From Arthrinium phaeospermum (lineage: Eukaryota > Ascomycota > Sordariomycetes > Amphisphaeriales > Apiosporaceae), in the NCBI GenBank assembly GCA_006503535.1, contig QYRS01000013.1, positions 620,001 to 684,000 on the forward strand: DNA of 64,000 nt. Direction: 5' to 3'. The notes under the pieces were generated by a model. That model saw only the letters and a program-made list of their open reading frames with translations. It was not told the DNA's origin and made no database searches. The translations under genes and the position numbers were made by a program. Shown here piece after piece: positions 23,546-33,761 of the stretch. The stretch's first letter is position 1, and every line of letters starts with the position of its first letter.

Positions 23546-25568
23546 TTATAAGTTGCCTCGGCCCACAATGTCGCTGGCCCGCAACAAGGCACTCATGCCA
23601 TCAAGTCCAACATCGGCAGGGGCCGAGGGGTTCGACGCCATGGGAGTCGGCTGAGTCGTGGGAAGCGAAAGCGGAGGTTGGGATGCCATCATAGGGGGAG
23701 GTGGTTGAGTGGGCTGATGGGATAAGGTGCCATGTGCGGTTCGGCCTGGTTTGGCGACCTGCTGCTATTGGAATGTGATCGCCCGGCAGTGGGCAATTGC
23801 GGATGCGGTTGCATCTGCTGTGGTTGTTGTGGTGGTGGTGGTGGTTGCTGTGAATGTTGTTGCTGACCAGGAGGACGGCCAGGGTGTTGATGCATGCTCA
23901 CTGGTGTCCTTGCAGGTATCGAAGTCTCGTAAGGAAGAGGGGTGGGAAGCTGGGTACTCGAGGGCATTTCAGGTTTCGAGGATAGCAGTGCGTGGATAGG
24001 CAAAGATGCCTCACTTGGTGTTCGAGGTGTCGAATACGAGGCGAGCGAGGATATGCTTCCCGACGATGATTGGTCCTTGCGCAATGAGGGTGGCCGGGAC
24101 CAGTAAGTCGAGCTACCAGAGCTGCTGGAGTGAGGAAGACTCGGGACGGAAAGGGGTGTGCTTGATTCCGGAGAAAGCGCGGCAGACGCTGGCACCGCTG
24201 CCGAAAGGGGTGGCAAAGTCGACACGGGCGCGTTTTCGGGTATCTGTTGGTTTTCCGGCATGGTGGATTGGCGGCGCGGATGCTTAGCGGCCGTCTCACG
24301 GACGCCAGGACTCGAGATACCGCGCGGTCTGGGAAGGGCCGACACTTCATCTGTTGGCGGGAGACCGAGTGGTGATTGCGACAGATGATCAGGTGAATGC
24401 TGAAGAGTATGCGTGTTGAGAACGGGGGATATGCGGGCCTCCGATTGGGAGGCGATCGAACTCATCCGCTGCTTACGCGTTGGTGGTGGCTCACTCCCAG
24501 GCTGACTGTCCGAGCCACTCCCACCAGCCAAGCCGTTCGAGCCCAGCGATATACTAGAGCTACTGCCCCTATAGCCACTGTCCGCGTCCGTCTTGATCCT
24601 CTTCGAGGCGTCTTTATCTACGATAGGCGTTAGCAGTGGCGCAAAAAGCAGCAACGCCATGACTAAGACGAACCATGAGCCGCCTGCCGCTTGCGAAATT
24701 CCTGTAAGTAGTCACAATAGGCCCGGTACTCGGGCGTCTTCTTGTATTCGGCCATTTCGCGGTTGTAGCGCTCCTTCGCCTCCTGTGCTTGCGTCTCAAA
24801 CGGCTCCTTTTCGTTCCGGTCCAGATTTTGCCAATTTTCGCCAACGAGCTTTGCAATCTCGGTAAACGTCAGGTTTTGACCTTTCAAGTCATCACGCATT
24901 TCTATGTGCAGAGTTAGCGCCGTCGCCCATGTTTCTATCCGCATCGCACATGTTGATGGGATGCAAATGATGTCAGGTAACACAACGTACTATTGGAAAA
25001 TAGGACGTAGGCCGAAGGTGGCCGCTCGGGAGCATGCTCATCAGTCTAAGAGCAATGTTAGTTTTAACTATTGCTTTCTTTCGCGGAGTGCATGCCGCTC
25101 ATCATGGATTTCAACGAACCTTTGGGTGCCGCCGGTATTTACGTTTTGTCGAGGTTGTGACATCTTTCGCGTCGGGCTGGACTGGCTTGTTGCCGTTGGA
25201 TGACGTATCCTCTATGCTGGTGCGCGTCGGGGACACAAGCGTTGTGACCGGTACTTGCTGCCCACGGTAGTTGGCAATGCGTCGCTGCAATTTCTTTTTG
25301 GGATGTCAGTGTCAAATGTCCCGATGATACGGATAGGGGGGTTTGATGGTTTCGTACCCTCCGGTGACCCAACTTCACGCCGAGCGCATCCCTTATTGAT
25401 CAGTTAGCCATGAGCCCTGATCGCCGGCCAGAACCTCCAACCCAGCACTTACAGATCCGATTCGGTTATGTCCAAAATGGTCTCCCAAGTGTCGAAGCCC
25501 TGGTCAAGGAACGTGTCAAGGTAGTGAGAGATACCCAGCTCGCCAAAGATCTGCTCGAGTTGATTCAT
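23546..25568 (-). CDS. SAM-domain plus HMG-box DNA-binding protein (apparent -1 frameshift near 23720)
   Basis: Six exons on the minus strand: 25568-25453, 25391-25358, 25293-25120, 25045-24991, 24901-24674 and 24617-23546. Phases agree at every junction. A SAM-like domain occupies residues 1-60 (MNQLEQIFGELGISHYLDTF..DTWETILDITESDLDALGVKLGHRRKLQRRI). One HMG box spans about residues 112-190 (APERPPSAYVLFSNKMRDDLKGQN..FTEIAKLVGENWQ..YKKTPEYRAY). A long Ser/Pro/Gln-rich tail follows. Related fungal SAM-HMG proteins are thought to be nuclear regulators, and some HMG-box proteins of this group affect mating or development; the target genes here are unknown. The read frame stops at 23689. Adding one C to the CCC at 23721-23719 continues into a Pro-rich tail ending LDGMSALLRASDIVGRGNL at 23546 and gives about 559 residues. 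Two introns use GTTCGT donors. Confidence 0.88.
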
Positions 25569-26678
25569 GTAGACGGTTTCAGCCGCGTAGGCCGGTAGTG
25601 ATGTCGATGGCCCCAAGGTCCATGAACCACGACCAAGATATGGCCTGCGGACGCGTCTCGGTAAACTCCCAGTCTAGTTCTGCCGAATGGATTCGCAAAC
25701 TGTGCCGACGCTCGAATTTTCCCCTCTATTCAGTCAAGAGCAACTCTTTTTTAGCTTTCCTTCGTTCTTTCTCTCTGTCGTCACTTCGTTTTCCCTACTC
25801 GATCCCTGGGTCCTTCTGTCTCGACGGGTCTAATAACCTGTTGATTGTTCCTATACAATGTGAAAGGGGGGCTTTCAGAGCGTTGGCTGGGACCAAGGCG
25901 AGTGTTCAAGGATAGAAAGCCGGCAGTCGGATGTGCGAAAGGATCCAGTGGTCTGGGCAGCCGAAAGAAATAGGTGGTTTCGAGGGCGTAGATGGAATCG
26001 ACGTGCGTGACGGAGCGAGGGAAAGGAACCCTAGGCGGATACGGCGCCGTCAACGTTCGGTGGTACAGCTGCTCGGATTGGTCGTCCGTGTTGGGAGGAA
26101 GGATGGGAAGATGGTAGACGTGCTGGACGTGGCATGAGGCAAACGAAATGGGAAAGTCGGCCGGACGAGAGAGGTCAATGGCAATGTTTAAGGGCAATCT
26201 GAAGAATTAGCATCATGGATGCAGAGCTGGCTCTTGAGCAACATTAAGTCATGGCGATCGGGACAGAAAATTCAGATCTCGATGCGAGGGAACACCAGGT
26301 GAGGATCGAAATACAGCAGGTCAAACGGACTTCTGGATTACGGCAGGGCAGGCCTGCGACTGCGACTACTTACTGGTACAGCAGGTACATGGCCGATGGC
26401 CAGGGCTAAAAGAGACGGCCTACAAGCAACAGAGCAGGTACCCAAGTACCGACTTACAGTAACAGTAGGCACGCCTCGACAATGCTAAATGCCTTGTCCA
26501 CTTGGAGGGGGGGAGGGATTAGGCGCTAGGCGACTTGGGTTCTGTCGGTGCTTTGTGGGTTTAGGTAAAGTAGGCAGTAGGTAGGCAGGCAGGCAGAACA
26601 GGCCCGTAGGCTGGTAGGTTGGCAGGCATTTTCTCAATTCAATTGCAGCCGAAGCTAGTGATAAAATGATTGAAGTGA

Positions 26679-26703
26679 GTGCGTGCGTGCGTGCGTGCGT
26701 GCG
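26679..26703. repeat. (GTGC)n microsatellite
   Basis: Six copies of GTGC in intergenic DNA. Confidence 0.9.
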
Positions 26704-27407
26704 AGAACCACCAAATTCCATGACCAACGATCCATTTGCTGGACGGGCTTGTTGTATGCACGTCTGTGTAGCACCCAGGTAGCGCACAACTGGACTGCCC
26801 GCAGCAGGGGCAACCCGCTTCCCGCGACCTCGATGACAACCTACCTTGCGACCGGCGAGTAATGTGAAATGCACTGGGTCCTGCTACACCTATCTTGCCC
26901 TGTGTTATTGGCAATTGATGGCTCGTGAGAGACACGTACATACGTACATACTTGCATAAGCATTTCCAATGGGGAGAAATAGTGGAGGACTTGAGGTGCT
27001 GTGCCGCGGTCCTGCCCGAGTCCGGTTTCGTTACTCGGCCATTCATTGTTGACTTGGCTGGGGTGTCAGGATCAGGAAGAAGGCGGCCGAAACGGCAGCC
27101 TTGCGTCGAAAACTGTACCACTCCCAGCCTACCTCCTATGAGGTCAGAGACGGCACGCTCAAGCTTGTTGACGAGTGCCTTGCCCACCAATAGGGTGAAA
27201 CCTGCTAGGCTGTTGTCCTGCATGCAGCTCGCATAAAGGAAAGGAACCTGGCAGCCTGGGCCGGACCTGGGCCGGGTCTAAGTGGTAAACATCTCGACGG
27301 CAAAAATGCATGAGATGTGGTCAATATCATATCGATCGATGGGCATTGCTACTACGGAGCAAGCCTGAAATGTACCTTTCGTTACGGTGGATGGAGGGGA
27401 TCCGGGC

Positions 27408-27440
27408 CAGTCCAGTCAAGTCCAGTCCAGTCCAGTCCAG
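27408..27440. repeat. (CCAGT)n tandem repeat
   Basis: Six near-perfect pentamers, with one imperfect unit (CAAGT). Confidence 0.85.
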
Positions 27441-29509
27441 GGCACATGTACACTGCATTGGACTGTTAGCCTTCTTTTGGTGCCAGGCCGAACCGGTTGC
27501 CGGAACCCCCAGAGCTGCCAACCGGTCTCTTCAACAATGGGCATCTCGCATCTCGTTTCTGCTTTCGCATCGAGGTCCAAGGCCGGTCGTATGATGTAAT
27601 GCGAGGGAGCGAGCATGGTTATTATTGTACGCGGCGGCAGACAGGCACTCTCCAATTATCAATAGCCTTTTTGTCCAAAAGCCGGATCATACGACCGTGG
27701 GTGTGGTAGCGGATCGAGATCGTCGAGGTTAACCTTGCACGTACTTGTGTGTGTTGGGTTGGGGAAAGGTGCAGCAGCCTTTACCTTCATCTCCTTTTAT
27801 TTTTTTTTGCGTCGTCTGGGTCGCCTCTCGAGAGGGACCTGCCTGGGACCTGGTCGATGACAGCTTGGTCACTTAGCAAATGTTGGCCTCAGATTGCCGA
27901 TGTGGTCCTGACATCTGTCCCTCGCGGGTTTATGAGAATGATCTACCCTTCTAGTAGCCGTGATATCAGCCTATGTCAGTTCATCGAGATGGTGCTCGAG
28001 TCTCGCCTCGGCCATCTCGCACAGCCAACCGGCTAGTTTTTTGAGGTAGCTCGGGTTAGTCCTAGCGCTTGCGGTGACAGCCGCCAAGTCTTCCTACCCT
28101 GAGGAATGACGCTGCGTGGGTGCGCGCAAGTCGTGTTTGTTGTGCCTTTTTTTGATTGCCTAAGTCCGACTGCCAGATGCCCGGGTCTTCTGTCGGGCAC
28201 TTGAGACGGTTCTTGATTGGCCTGGGCCTCTGAGAAGGAGAAAAATAAGGAGAATGGCAAATGGGTAGGCCCATTGGTTCGCCCGGGAGGTGGGTGGCCA
28301 GGTGTGGTGGCAGGTTGGAGCAGATCGACTATTGCTATGTGCGATCGATACTGCCACTGGTTTTCTTGCTTGTTTATGTATGTATTTCCCAAAAAAAACC
28401 GTTTCAAACCCCACTCTTTCCGAGCCCGGGTAGGGAAGAGCAGGCACTGGAGCAGGTTCCAAACATGGAACGCAGGTTCGACAGTACATGCAGTTTGAAC
28501 ATCACCTTTCACGGCCCTTACCCCGTAAGATACAGTGCCATCGTGATTCCCGAAATTATGCATCGAGATGCTACCCAACCCAGGTTGGCTCGTTGGCTCT
28601 CACTCACTTTTCGCCCTCCCAGGTCTGAATCTCTTTTGGGCTGCGGCTAGCTTCCATGTCCCTGTGAGTTGTGTGTCATGTAACTCCAAACCTTAGGTAC
28701 TTACTGTACATACCACCACATGCTTACCCTCCTACATTGATTGAAGCATTCACGTATTAGGCCAGCATGGGAGTACAAGTGGGAGATCTCAGGTTCTTGT
28801 GTAGGTGTTTACAGCATGTGTGCAACGGAATGCTGGAAATGCCGTACGGTATGTGCCGCACCGATGGGCCCGGGGCGTTTACGGAGAAGCCAAATGTCGA
28901 CGCGGGATGCGGCTCGAGTCTAATCTCTCTTGCCTGGGCGACGAGGGGTTGTTATTGCCAAACTCTGTTAATTGTTCTCCGTCATCAGCGTGACGGGTGT
29001 GGCTGCGACCTGGATCAAAAGGTGGTCCGGTGCTGACAAGCACGTGTCCCCCTGAGCGCACAACGAGCGACCCGTTGTTTGAAGGAGGAGGCCGTGTCAA
29101 CTGAAGTTGGGCAGCCGGGTGCTGCTGGGTGACTGACTTTTACTGCATGGCTTGCTCCTGCTGGCGGGTTCGGCCGTGGTACTACTACCTGTACATACTG
29201 TACCTGACCATAACATCGTCGAGCCGTCTCGAAGCAGTCCATCCACGTCGGCGAATAAGGCAGACCAAAGGTCTGACCGAGTCAAGCCATCGTCATGGGA
29301 TGCCAAATGGGGAGTATAGGCGAGACGCGCGCAGACTCAGTCAGCTGTCGCTCGTGTGGTGTGGAGCGGTATGGAGTAGTTGGATATCAATAGTCCAGCT
29401 AGGGGTCTGAGGATCAGTTTATCTCAGAAGAAGGACCGTATCCTGGCACATGTATATGTATGTATGTAGTATGCCAGGTAGGCTGTGGCTCGGATGGTAG
29501 GCGCGTCGT

Positions 29510-29544
29510 CCATGCCCATGCCATGCCATCAACCATGCCATGCC
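29510..29544. repeat. (CATGC)n-type imperfect repeat
   Basis: Clustered CATGC and CCATG units in intergenic DNA. Confidence 0.7.
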
Positions 29545-30431
29545 ACACAGCCTAGACATTCATCGTGACGGGCGAAGAAGTCACTGGCAGAAACTGGGGT
29601 CGCATGAGGCAATGGTCAGGTTCAGAAATCCAATATAGGATCTGCATGCAAGAGAGACGACCTAGTCTGACCGGTCATCCAGCGCAGGGGGCCAGGCTGC
29701 CAGACATTGATTGATCTGTTGAAACCCTGGCAGCCTGGCACCCTGGGCATCCATTGCCTTCCAGTTAGTGTGACGCTCAACATCAACATCAATACCTACA
29801 TACATCCTGATGACCCATCTGCCACGACGGCTCGATCGTGATAATGGCCTGCCAAGCCTCCGCCCGTACAGTACGGACTTCCAAAGACCTATCATGCATG
29901 TACCTACATTGGAGGGAGGATCAGTTAGAGGGGAAGACGACGACGATAATGGATAAGATGGGTTTATCTCACGTGCGCCTTCTCATTGCCGGTGTCCGGT
30001 GTGCGGCGTGGGCATACGAAAAAGGTAACCCCCACCACGGCCTGGAACACGCCTGGCCTCCGCCTAGTAGTACAGTACATATGTGACCTCTTTAGTTAGG
30101 CCAATCAACTAACTGTTGGTCACCAAAAGCCCAGTTCGCCTAAACTAAGTACATCAGTTAAGTGCCTGCCCCCAAAAATGGTCCAAAGAGGAGGCTGGAC
30201 CCCGACCGCGTTAGCAGCCTCGTGTGAGCGGAAAGCGACGATATCTCAGGTCACTTCCAAAGCCACCTCGTCCTTCAAGCTTCACGATCGCCGGGACTGC
30301 ACTTTTTCGCATTTGCATGTGTCGCGCCAGCCGAGATTACAAAGCGCCTGGCAAATTCCACACACATACATGTACATAGTGCCTGCCACACACCATCCAT
30401 CCTACCAATCCTAGGTACCCTGCCTACCATA

Positions 30432-30453
30432 CCCCCCCCCCCCCCCCCCCCCC
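30432..30453. repeat. 22-base poly-C tract
   Basis: Uninterrupted run of 22 C, ending 30 bp before the ATG of the small coiled-coil gene, so probably in its 5' leader or core promoter. Confidence 0.95.
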
Positions 30454-30483
30454 TCTCGTCGCCCTTCACCCAAGATCACCACC

Positions 30484-31543
30484 ATGTCCGGAACCGACGG
30501 GCAAGACTCCAACAAAAATACCGGCCCTTCAGATGGGTCCGCGCCTGTGGTGGCATCGTCGTCTCAGGCCGAAATGGCACAGGTGAGTGAGCAAACAGCC
30601 CTGTCTGGCCCTGTCTGGAACATGCAAGCACGAACTGCCTACCGAAAAGGCGAACTACATACACCAGTTTATCCCCGCACTTTCACAGGAGCGCGGCTGA
30701 CACGGGCCCTGGGCCGTTCTAGGCCTTCAAAGACCTCGCCAGGTACGTCTTTCGCCACCTCTCTCCCCTCTAAGCCATGTGGTTTTCGCATCAAAATTCT
30801 CCCTCCTTCGCCCTACTGATTCCGACTTTCCCATGGCGTGAATGCCATTGGCAGAGTGCGTCTCCGAAACACCCATGCGGACTGCTGCATCCATGCAATT
30901 TAACCTATACCTGCCCTGTACATATCGTTCGTACCAAGAGCCAAAGCCTTCTGAGCCCGAGTCGAACCACTGCCCTGGCCCTGCCCTCCACTCATACTCA
31001 TGCTCATTGCCACGCTTCTGGGGTCTAGATCGCTGGCGATGCATATTCTCCTGGGCCCGGCCTTTGGCATGGCCAGAGAGCCGTCTCACTCCCCAAGAAT
31101 GCCGTCCAATGCTTGATGGGATTCTGCAGATTGTGCAGCCCTCGGACTTGGGCCAGAGCCAATGGGGCCGGATGGCTTCCGGTGACAAAGTTCAAGCCCT
31201 CCGCCAGTGCGGACAGGTGTACTGCATCAGGTGGCGTAGCCCGGGCTTAGGTCACCATGGCATTCTAGATTCCCGCATTCCCCCGGTCGCAATCTGGCAT
31301 GCCGCCATGCCCTCGCAAACATGCCATTCTTGCAAACGCCACTTTTGGGGGTAGCTGGCTAATTTGGCACACAGGGGTGAGCAGCAAGCTGCCGCCATGG
31401 AGGCAAACCTTACCAAGCTGGAGGACAAACTTGACGAGCTACTAGCCCAGTTCGAGACCACTGCAGCAGCCGGGTCACCTGACCTGGACAAAGTTGGCAG
31501 CAATGCTGATGAAAGCAAAGAAGAAAAGAAAAAGGAGACCTAG
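30484..31543 (+). CDS. Small coiled-coil protein, three exons with a 20-nt microexon
   Basis: Exons 30484-30582, 30723-30742 and 31375-31543. Intron 1 is 140 nt (GTGAGT, branch CTGAC, TTCTAG). Intron 2 is 632 nt (GTACGT, branch CTAAT, ACACAG). Total coding length is 288 nt, giving 95 residues. The joined core AFKDLARGEQQAAAMEANLT continues as KLEDKLDELLAQFETTAAAG, a short coiled coil with Leu/Ala at heptad positions. The N-terminal 30 residues and the Lys/Glu-rich tail look disordered. I recall similar small proteins with an ALxDLARGE...LE..LDELLA core in other filamentous fungi, but no function is known to me. Exact phase across both junctions and good splice signals support the model. Intron 2 is long for a filamentous fungus. 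The gene converges on the histidine kinase. Confidence 0.75.
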
Positions 31544-33761
31544 GATCAAGGAACGCTGACAGACATGGTCTCGCCTTGCCGTACTACGTATGTATGTCTT
31601 GTATGTCTTGGTATCGCCTTTGGTCTAGGCTCTATCCAGAACCCAGCCGACTTGTTAAGGTATTGGCTGCATACCTGATTCATCTTTTATAAGATTGCAG
31701 CGGCGGGAGAAACAGGGTGCACTTGAAGTAGAGATGGACTAGGCTGCATCCTTTATGCAAGGCTCTGGTTCCGCATCGAGGAATTAGGTAATATACGCAG
31801 CGGATTGCAACAACCGGATGATCAAGATAAAATATGTTTCTGATCCAGTGCGCAACCATGTGCCGGCCTTTTTGGGCTCTTGACATCAACTGGGCATCAC
31901 CTGGGTGTTGCAGGGTTGCTCTTTGGCCATGGTCTTCACAGGTGTGCCACCAGGGCCCCCTTTGGCACGGGCACGTGGTAGGCTCGTATATCCGCGAAGG
32001 ACTCGCATTGCTGGATCGGTACGGCGGGCCATGGCCACTTTGATGCACTGCTGTCAAGGTTGGCAGATACAGCGCGTCTCCTTGGGCGTTTGCATCTACC
32101 GCGTCATCCAGGCAGGGAACGGCACTGGACAACCTCTCTACGTAGCTAACTACCCGCCAGGCACATTGCCCAGATGGACCCAGTGCATGGTCCGGGGCAA
32201 CACGATCAAGGGGCAATAGCCGGGCTTTCTTGTCTTATCATCGGGCCCCGAGGTTGAACCGCCCTTCCGGGCCCTCCAGGCCGTGGGGTTAGGACGCAAA
32301 ACCCCTTTCTCTCTCCCTACTGAGCTGGGGCGGGCGAAGGGCGACAAGGCAAGCCAGACAGGGGACTACCTATCCCCCCTGCTTATTCTTCTCACACAGA
32401 TACGATACCTGATTTCTTGGTCGTGGGTCCTTCGGCGGAAGTCAACGGGGCACGGCCGGGTGTTGGGCCGAAGCCCTGCCGTCTCGAGTGAGGCGGACTA
32501 GTACCGAATTTGGATATCTTTTTTTTTTCCCTCCTCTTCTTTTTTCCCCGGCAGTTGGGAAGGAGGCACATGCCCAGTGACATGTGTGGGATCGGCTGCT
32601 TCCGTCTAACCACGATATCCCCCATCAGAGGGATGGGCCAGCGTGGATCGCGAAGAGTACTTTCCAATCTGTGAATTTTGACCTTGACCTCAGTGACGGT
32701 GAAAGCCGACGAGTGCAAAAATACGAATGGCAGCAATCAGATATCAAATATATCACTTTACCTGAATGTGGCCTCCGTTTATATTATGCTGCTCGACCCC
32801 TAGCCATATGGCTACTCGAAAGGGGTGCGTGCACCTTGTATCCCAAGACAGCAAAGCTTGCTTACCTGCTATAAGCTTCGGACTCCGTGAAGCCTATCAG
32901 TAAAGCAGGGTGATATGATCGGCATGCATCACGGTATCGTCGCGGAAGGACAGGCAGATCTAGGTGTGATCATCCAGGCGGATCGCGAGCGCCACTCTCA
33001 TCATTCAATATGTATATATATGAATAAACTCCATGCCCCATATGGGCCTCATCATCATCCCGACAGGCCTGGCTTAAAGAGCTGATTTAGTCTCGGAAAA
33101 CCCTCCCATGTATTGGTAGTCGCTGGTGACTACGTCCTTCGCAAAGCAATCCAAACATGCAGCTAGAACTGCGCAAAGCAGCATGTGATCCTACGCCTTT
33201 CCAGATCAAGTCCTGGGTAAATGCAGCAACGGACTCCACCGTCCTGCCAATATCATATAAGGATGGCCGACAGACAGACCGAAGCCGCCTATTGAGATAC
33301 CGTCCCGAGTGAATAAACGCCAAAGAGAGTCTCAAACAAGTAACTGCTGCGTCTGGTTGATCCTGTTCGCACCCATCCAGGCTGTACTTAATCTCGACAA
33401 ACCCTATCATATACTAATGCATAGCCTCCAAGGGCAACCGTGCTTCTTCATAAAACCTTTCCATCCAAGAGTCCTGAAACGAGAGTAATAAAAAAACATA
33501 AAACGAGGAATATTTCGTAACGCAGACCGTGATAGAGAAATCGCCGCAATGCATGGGATGTGACGGGCAGAGGGTATCAAGCTGACTGATGCTGAATACA
33601 TGCGAGAAAGACAGATTGGCTAACTCGGACAGCGGGTGGTATAGTAGTAGTACTTTGGGTTTCTTCTTTCTTTTCTTTTTCTTTCCAAATTGGAACCGGG
33701 CATTCGACAACAATCAGTTGCTATGCGCGCGTAATAGATGCTAAACGACCGCAATGCAACG
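31544..33761. other. Convergent 3' region, coiled-coil gene / histidine kinase
   Basis: 2.2 kb between two convergent stop codons, with no supportable gene. It contains T and CT runs near 32519-32545 and AT-rich patches near 33008-33025. Confidence 0.5.

Larger units (their letters stand above)
25569..30483. other. 4.9-kb divergent intergenic region, SAM-HMG / coiled-coil gene
   Basis: Long region without a supportable gene. It holds GTGC, CCAGT and CATGC microsatellites, many GTACATAC-type short motifs, and a poly-C tract just before the next gene. A 194-codon open frame on the minus strand (26639-27223) is discussed as a finding but not called. A C/T-rich strand around 25600-26200 probably includes the 5' leader of the SAM-HMG gene. 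Confidence 0.5.

Noticed and set aside
27040..27075. Plus-strand peptide resembling a P-loop (FIVDLAGVSGSG)
   Set aside because: No Lys-Ser/Thr after the glycines and no continuing kinase fold. Three frames are open here, so the resemblance is probably accidental.
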